DNA of 64,000 bases, from the NCBI GenBank assembly GCA_000285855.2, contig HE978651.1, forward strand, positions 1,785,115 through 1,849,114, given 5' to 3'. Under the pieces are notes generated by a model. That model was given only the letters and a program-made list of their open reading frames with translations. It made no database searches and was not told where the DNA came from. The translations under genes and the position numbers were made by a program. The DNA is from Ruminococcus sp. JC304. Lineage in GTDB: Bacteria; Bacillota; Clostridia; Lachnospirales; Lachnospiraceae. Positions 60,138 to 64,000 of this stretch are shown here, piece after piece; position 1 is the first letter of the stretch, and each line of letters starts with the position of its first letter.

Positions 60138-61193
60138 TTAATAGTTTTCAAAGGCCTCTACGATTTTCTGCATATCGTCCGTGTTAAAGCGCTCATCACA
60201 GCTCACAGACATGATATGGGAATAAATATATTGGGCACCTGGATAGTCTTCAACCTTTACGAAAGGTGGTACAGGCCAGTATACCTTAGGCGGAATGTGT
60301 CTGTCTGCCAGATGTTTGATAAGGGCGTCCCTGTTTTCCACAAAGAAAGGGAAAAACATAGGACAGATATCATCTGAAAGATAAGGAAATACCAGGCGGA
60401 TATCGGCGCGTTCCGGCAGGTGTTCCAGAAGATAGCGGTAATTTTCCTGGCGTTTACGGATCGCATCCCGGAATGGATAATGAAGAATCGTTTTAAGGGA
60501 AGCTTCATCCCCTTCCTGGATGTCGAAAATTTCACGAAGCATAAATTCCGCTTTCCAGAAAACATCATTACCTTCTTTATTATAGTCCTCATTTCCGGTA
60601 TGCTCGTAATTCTCTCGAGATTGAAGAGCCTGATCTCTAAGGGAAAACTGTTCTTTATTGATGGGAATAGGCTTTACGCCAAAGGTGCCCTTTCGCTTGA
60701 TGGCAAGACCACCGGAGGCAACACCCATCCATTTTCGGAGACTGACGGCAATATAGTCAGCATCCGGACAGGCCGGCAGTGGAGAAAACGCTGTATGGGT
60801 GGTATCCACTATTACAGAAACGCCACTGGCTTTACATTTTTTGACAAAGTCCTCATTATAGGTAGAATAGCCATAGTATCCACAGACAAGGAGAACACTG
60901 ATCTGAGGGATCATCTCTTCCTCAAATACAGGGGAAAGATTTTTGTCAAAATCATAATAATGAATTTCATATCCTGCTTTTACAAAGCAGCCCAGAACTG
61001 TTTCGCAGTCATAGGAAGGCAGATATGCCACACGCTTTTGATCTGTTAACATCAGATCCCTCAGGCAGTAATAAATGGCACAACGGCCGGACATTAGATG
61101 AGCGGTGTCCCCGAGATCAGGACAGGTATGCTCCACATAGTTGTTTGGCTCAGAGCCAACGGGTTGATAGGGGAAAAAGCCTCCAATTTCCAT
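60138..61193 (-). CDS. PLP-dependent DegT/DnrJ-like aminotransferase-fold protein
   Basis: 351 residues of the fold type I PLP family. Motifs: LMSGRCAIYYCLRDL (phosphate-binding region), PSYDCETVLGCFVKAGYEIHYYDFD, VIVDTTHTAF (Asp to the pyridine N), and SLRKWMGVASGGLAI, where Lys is the probable Schiff-base residue. It is the closest in layout to DegT/ArnB enzymes acting on nucleotide sugars, but no sugar-biosynthesis cluster adjoins it. AAAGGAGG lies 8 nt before the ATG. A 22-nt perfect operator-like palindrome lies about 105 nt upstream. Specificity is unknown. Confidence 0.8.
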   Translation of the reverse strand: MEIGGFFPYQPVGSEPNNYVEHTCPDLGDTAHLMSGRCAIYYCLRDLMLTDQKRVAYLPSYDCETVLGCFVKAGYEIHYYDFDKNLSPVFEEEMIPQISVLLVCGYYGYSTYNEDFVKKCKASGVSVIVDTTHTAFSPLPACPDADYIAVSLRKWMGVASGGLAIKRKGTFGVKPIPINKEQFSLRDQALQSRENYEHTGNEDYNKEGNDVFWKAEFMLREIFDIQEGDEASLKTILHYPFRDAIRKRQENYRYLLEHLPERADIRLVFPYLSDDICPMFFPFFVENRDALIKHLADRHIPPKVYWPVPPFVKVEDYPGAQYIYSHIMSVSCDERFNTDDMQKIVEAFENY

Positions 61194-61297
61194 AGTAAAA
61201 ACCTCCTTTAATTAAATTTATATATTTTCAAAATATTCAGCAAAAATGAAAGTAATGACTTTACAAATCCATTATAACATGAATATTATAAAATATA

Positions 61298-61319
61298 AAG
61301 TAAAGTATCTACTTTACTT
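61298..61319. promoter_or_regulatory. Operator-like 22-nt palindrome upstream of the DegT-like gene
   Basis: Arms AAGTAAAGTA/TACTTTACTT (10 bp) with a 2-bp centre. It lies just upstream of two TATAAT-like boxes on the minus strand (TATAAT at 61271-61276 and 61285-61290), suiting repressor control. Confidence 0.55.
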
Positions 61320-61350
61320 AAAGATATTTTTACCCGCTTGATTGGGGAAC

Positions 61351-61383
61351 AAAAAAGAGGCTGCCTATTCAGACAGCCCCTTG
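61351..61383 (-). terminator. Terminator of the SGNH gene
   Basis: GGCTGTCTGAATAGGCAGCC-type stem followed by TCTTTTTTG on the minus strand, just past the stop codon. Confidence 0.85.
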
Positions 61384-61388
61384 GGGGA

Positions 61389-62402
61389 TTATGAAACCCA
61401 GCCGGTAGCTTTTACAATATAATCATAGATCTTGCGGTAAGTAGCCGTATTATAATGCTGTCCGTCAGCAGCATAATAGCCTACTTTCTGTAAATGGCTA
61501 AAGCAGTCCAGATAATGATCCGGGAAATTATTTCTCAGTGCATCATTAAAGGGACGGATTGTAGCATTACTTACGTTGTAAGCACCGACACCAATCACCG
61601 GATTGATGGACATAAGATAAATATTTGCCCTGGGATGGCTGGCAATAAAGGAACGATAATATGTCAGATAGTTTGCCTGCTGATACAGATAATCGTTCAG
61701 TCCGAAGCCAAATACAACCGTTGATTCCGGGTAAGAGGCCAGATAAGATTCCAGCATTGGTCCAGCCGTAGATCTGAGCCAGTTGTATCCCATGGATACT
61801 TTTCCGATATAAATAGCATTTCCGATTCTGCAGTCACGCATAGAAGCTACACGACAGTCCCCCAGAATGATCAGACGGGATTTCGAAGTCTGTTTTACCT
61901 TGGTGACAGAGCCGTCAGCAGATACATAGCGGCTTCCAATCCATTTCTTCTTACTCATAGCTCCGGTTTTCTTTCCGAAGTAGTAGCGTTTTCCATTGAT
62001 CATCTGCCAGCCGTGCAATAACTGTCCACTGGTTTTGGAAAGGTAATAGGTTTTACCTTTCACCGTCTGTAAGCCTGTGAGAAGCTGACCTTCTTTTCCT
62101 TTCACTTCGGAAAGATAATATCTTTCACCTTTGTAATCTTTCCAGCCTGTTTCTACATAGCCATGGGCGTCAAAGCTGTAGCATTTGCCTTTTACTTTTA
62201 ACCAGCGGGATTTTGGATGGCGGCCGTCAGTATAGACATATTTGCGTCCTTCGGTATCCCTCTTCCAGGTTCCTTCTTTTGCCTGTTTTACAGAGGTCAG
62301 CAGATTGGTGGCAGCAGATACTGTCACACCGGCAGACATAATAAAAAGGCACAGGAGTAAAAGTGTGAACAGACCTTTTTTTCTGAATTTTTTCTTTTTC
62401 AT
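61389..62402 (-). CDS. Secreted SGNH/GDSL-like hydrolase with cell-wall-binding repeats, Cys at the nucleophile position
   Basis: 337 residues. A basic Sec signal peptide (KKKKFRKKGLFTLLLLCLF, cleavage after VSAA) precedes four to five choline/glucan-binding-like repeats (~45-165; GxWKRDTEGRKYVYTDG, GKCYSFDAHGYVETGW, GKTYYLSKTSGQLLHGW, GKRYYFGKKTGAM). The SGNH domain covers ~175-337: block I reads LGDCRVASM (Cys183 in place of the usual Ser), block III GLND (234-237) and block V DGQHYN (Asp313, His316). AGGAAAGGA lies upstream of the ATG. It should bind the cell wall; an esterase with a Cys nucleophile or an inactive binder are both possible. Confidence 0.85.
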   Translation of the reverse strand: MKKKKFRKKGLFTLLLLCLFIMSAGVTVSAATNLLTSVKQAKEGTWKRDTEGRKYVYTDGRHPKSRWLKVKGKCYSFDAHGYVETGWKDYKGERYYLSEVKGKEGQLLTGLQTVKGKTYYLSKTSGQLLHGWQMINGKRYYFGKKTGAMSKKKWIGSRYVSADGSVTKVKQTSKSRLIILGDCRVASMRDCRIGNAIYIGKVSMGYNWLRSTAGPMLESYLASYPESTVVFGFGLNDYLYQQANYLTYYRSFIASHPRANIYLMSINPVIGVGAYNVSNATIRPFNDALRNNFPDHYLDCFSHLQKVGYYAADGQHYNTATYRKIYDYIVKATGWVS

Positions 62403-62577
62403 TTTTTGTCCTTTCCTAATAAGTTATCTTTTCTTTATTTTCCCGACAGGGGGTGTGCCCCACCAGGCGCAGATTTTTCCTGCAATATAAATTTGTATTA
62501 TTATACCACTTACTCATCATACAGTACAATAATAATATTCTTTCTTTATCTCATACCCCCTCTAGTACATCGTTTTA

Positions 62578-62606
62578 TTGACAATCCATATATGAAAGGG
62601 TACACT
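62578..62606 (+). promoter_or_regulatory. Promoter of the flavin reductase fusion gene
   Basis: TTGACA (62578-62583), 17-nt spacer, TACACT (62601-62606). Predicted start about 30 nt before the ATG. The 240-nt gap also should hold the divergent SGNH promoter, not resolved. Confidence 0.7.
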
Positions 62607-62643
62607 TTCATTATCAGAAAATAAAGGAATGGAGGGCATAGAG

Positions 62644-64000
62644 ATGAAGATACTTCTGATCAACGGAAGCCCAAAAGGCAAAAGAAGTAATTCATTAAAG
62701 CTTGCATACAGCTTTATTAAGGGATTAGAAAACGGATGTACGAGTAATAAAGAAGAGTTATCTGTTGATGAACTGCATATAGCTTCAATGAATATAGGTG
62801 CGTGTAAGGGATGCTTTGCATGCTGGCAGAAAACACCCGGGAGATGCTGTATAAATGATGATATGCAAACAGTCATTAAAAAACTGATTAGTGCTGATCT
62901 AATTTTATGGTCTTTTCCACTGTACTATTTTAATGTTCCCGGTATGTTAAAGAATTTGATCGATCGTCAGCTTCCTATGAGTCTTCCTTTTATGAGTTCA
63001 AGGCAGGACGGGTACGGAAGCGGCAGTCATGATGCCAGATATGATATGGAAGGCAAGAGACACGTATTAATCTCTACCTGTGGATTTTATTCTGCCGACG
63101 AAAATTATGACAGTGTATTGCGGATGTTTGACCATTTCCTTGGCAAGGGAAATTATACGACCATTTTTTGCGGTCAGGGAGAATTGTTTCGTGTAAAGGA
63201 ATTGTCAGTGAGAACAAATGAATATCTTGCTGCAGTAAAATGTGCAGGCACTGAATATGCAATGACAGGAGCAATATCGAAAGAAACAGATGCTGTGCTC
63301 CATACACTTTTATATCCCAGGGATGTATTTGAAAAAATGGCAGATGCCAGCTGGGGTATTAACAAAACGACCGGCGAGAAAGAACCTGAGGATCTTGTAT
63401 TTACCCGGCAAATGGCTGCCCTTTACAATAAAGATGCCTATGACGGAAAAGAACGCGTACTTGAGATACATTTTACCGATTTGGATCATACGTATCAAAT
63501 TCAACTTAACCAGACCGGAAGCCAGATTTTTACAGATGGAAGCCTTTCTCCAACTACTCGCATCGATACACCTTTTTCTGTATGGTCAGCTATTTCTCGT
63601 GGAGAAATTGGCGGCGCAGAAGCATTGGGAAAACAGATGTATACGGTATCCGGCGATTTCTCCTTAATGATAAATTGGGATAAATTCTTTGGAAACACAT
63701 CTGCGGTTAAAAATCCTGAGAAAAAATCTCCAAACATGATTGAGAAGAAAAATCCTTCTATGACGACAATGCTTATACCATGGATTGCCTTTTGGATTGC
63801 TGTTTCTATCACGCCTAAAGTGGGGGCTTTGATAACTCTTATCGTAGTGGCAGCCATACCGTTTATTATGAGAAATCATGAATTTGAGATCTGGGATCAA
63901 CTCTCTATGATAGCCGTTGCTGTACTTTCCGCAGCAGCAAATATAACCGGGAATGGAGATATTCCTACAAATATAGGATATCTTGTGTTTGGATTGTTCT
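62644..64000 (+). CDS. NADPH-dependent FMN reductase fused to SCP2-like and membrane domains (3' end cut by window edge)
   Basis: Open frame of 452 codons to the right edge. Residues ~1-190 are a flavodoxin-like FMN reductase with the flavin-phosphate loop LINGSPKGKRSNS and a GACKGCFACWQKTPGRCC Cys-rich strand found in iron-sulfur-flavoprotein-like members. Residues ~265-365 look like an SCP2/sterol-carrier-type domain (IHFTDLDHTYQIQLNQTG, DTPFSVWSAISRGEIGGAEALGKQMY, VSGDFSLMINW). Hydrophobic helices begin near residue 376 (MLIPWIAFWIAVSI, ALITLIVVAAIPFIM). GGAGG lies 8 nt before the ATG. A membrane-tethered flavin oxidoreductase is inferred. Confidence 0.85.
   Translation, partial: MKILLINGSPKGKRSNSLKLAYSFIKGLENGCTSNKEELSVDELHIASMNIGACKGCFACWQKTPGRCCINDDMQTVIKKLISADLILWSFPLYYFNVPGMLKNLIDRQLPMSLPFMSSRQDGYGSGSHDARYDMEGKRHVLISTCGFYSADENYDSVLRMFDHFLGKGNYTTIFCGQGELFRVKELSVRTNEYLAAVKCAGTEYAMTGAISKETDAVLHTLLYPRDVFEKMADASWGINKTTGEKEPEDLVFTRQMAALYNKDAYDGKERVLEIHFTDLDHTYQIQLNQTGSQIFTDGSLSPTTRIDTPFSVWSAISRGEIGGAEALGKQMYTVSGDFSLMINWDKFFGNTSAVKNPEKKSPNMIEKKNPSMTTMLIPWIAFWIAVSITPKVGALITLIVVAAIPFIMRNHEFEIWDQLSMIAVAVLSAAANITGNGDIPTNIGYLVFGLF

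Noticed and set aside
1-64000. Prophage, insertion sequence, integrative element or biosynthetic gene cluster
   Set aside because: No transposase, integrase, phage structural or relaxase genes were seen; the Rpn-family protein is a chromosomal nuclease type and not proof of an active element.

Overview
The window looks like a chromosomal segment of a strictly anaerobic, low-to-mid GC Firmicute, most likely a Lachnospiraceae gut bacterium (Blautia/Ruminococcus-like). This is inferred from pyruvate formate-lyase plus a one-chain pyruvate:ferredoxin oxidoreductase, Firmicute T-box leaders, an Rrf2 regulator, a selenium-dependent molybdenum hydroxylase accessory set, a methionine aminopeptidase with a SEC-C zinc tail, and a SleB-type cell-wall hydrolase. 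I cannot fix genus or species from sequence alone. Almost every gene lies on the minus strand; only tRNA-Pro, an ABC-F ATPase, a pseudopilin and the last gene are on plus. I see no prophage, IS transposase, CRISPR array or rRNA.

Layout, left to right. 1-6 kb: rplS, lepB and rbgA (a ribosome/secretion block), map, and a two-gene ZorA/ZorB-like membrane motor. 6-11 kb: pheS-pheT with a T-box leader and a translationally coupled histidine phosphatase, then a BrkB-family membrane protein. 11-16 kb: galM, a probable 6S RNA with its own promoter and terminator, thrC, and a cell-wall hydrolase. 16-24 kb: an unusual 816-residue methyltransferase/deacylase/methyltransferase fusion, pflA and pflB, leuA under a leucine T-box, and tRNA-Pro(GGG). 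24-35 kb: one long, tightly packed operon that starts with a YfhO/GT2/GtrA three-component glycosylation set, runs into cobalamin nucleotide-loop assembly (cobT, cobU, cobS, a short second CobU-like protein, a CobC-like phosphatase), and ends with yqeB, yqeC and a MocA-like cytidylyltransferase; a DUF1015 gene follows. 35-42 kb: nifJ behind an Rrf2 regulator, an ABC-F ATPase and ybaK. 42-49 kb: a large EAL protein with a degenerate GGDEF, two membrane or surface proteins, a hypothetical protein and an Rpn-family nuclease. 49-64 kb: a 2198-residue secreted protein, a PerM-family permease, a lone pseudopilin, an active-looking diguanylate cyclase, a PLP-dependent DegT-like enzyme, a cell-wall-anchored SGNH protein whose nucleophile position is Cys, and a truncated FMN-reductase fusion running off the right edge.

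The least explained signals are non-coding. A 27-nt palindrome occurs four times, always in the same orientation, with compensating arm changes. A nearly perfect ~205-bp inverted repeat lies upstream of the YfhO operon, and a cluster of four hairpins sits between map and rplS; one of these hairpins recurs after leuA. Two related ~150-bp structured elements bracket the giant surface-protein locus. Protein-level oddities are a signal peptidase homologue lacking both catalytic residues, an orphan ZorAB pair, the methyltransferase/deacylase fusion, the Cys-SGNH protein, and the FMN reductase/SCP2/membrane fusion.
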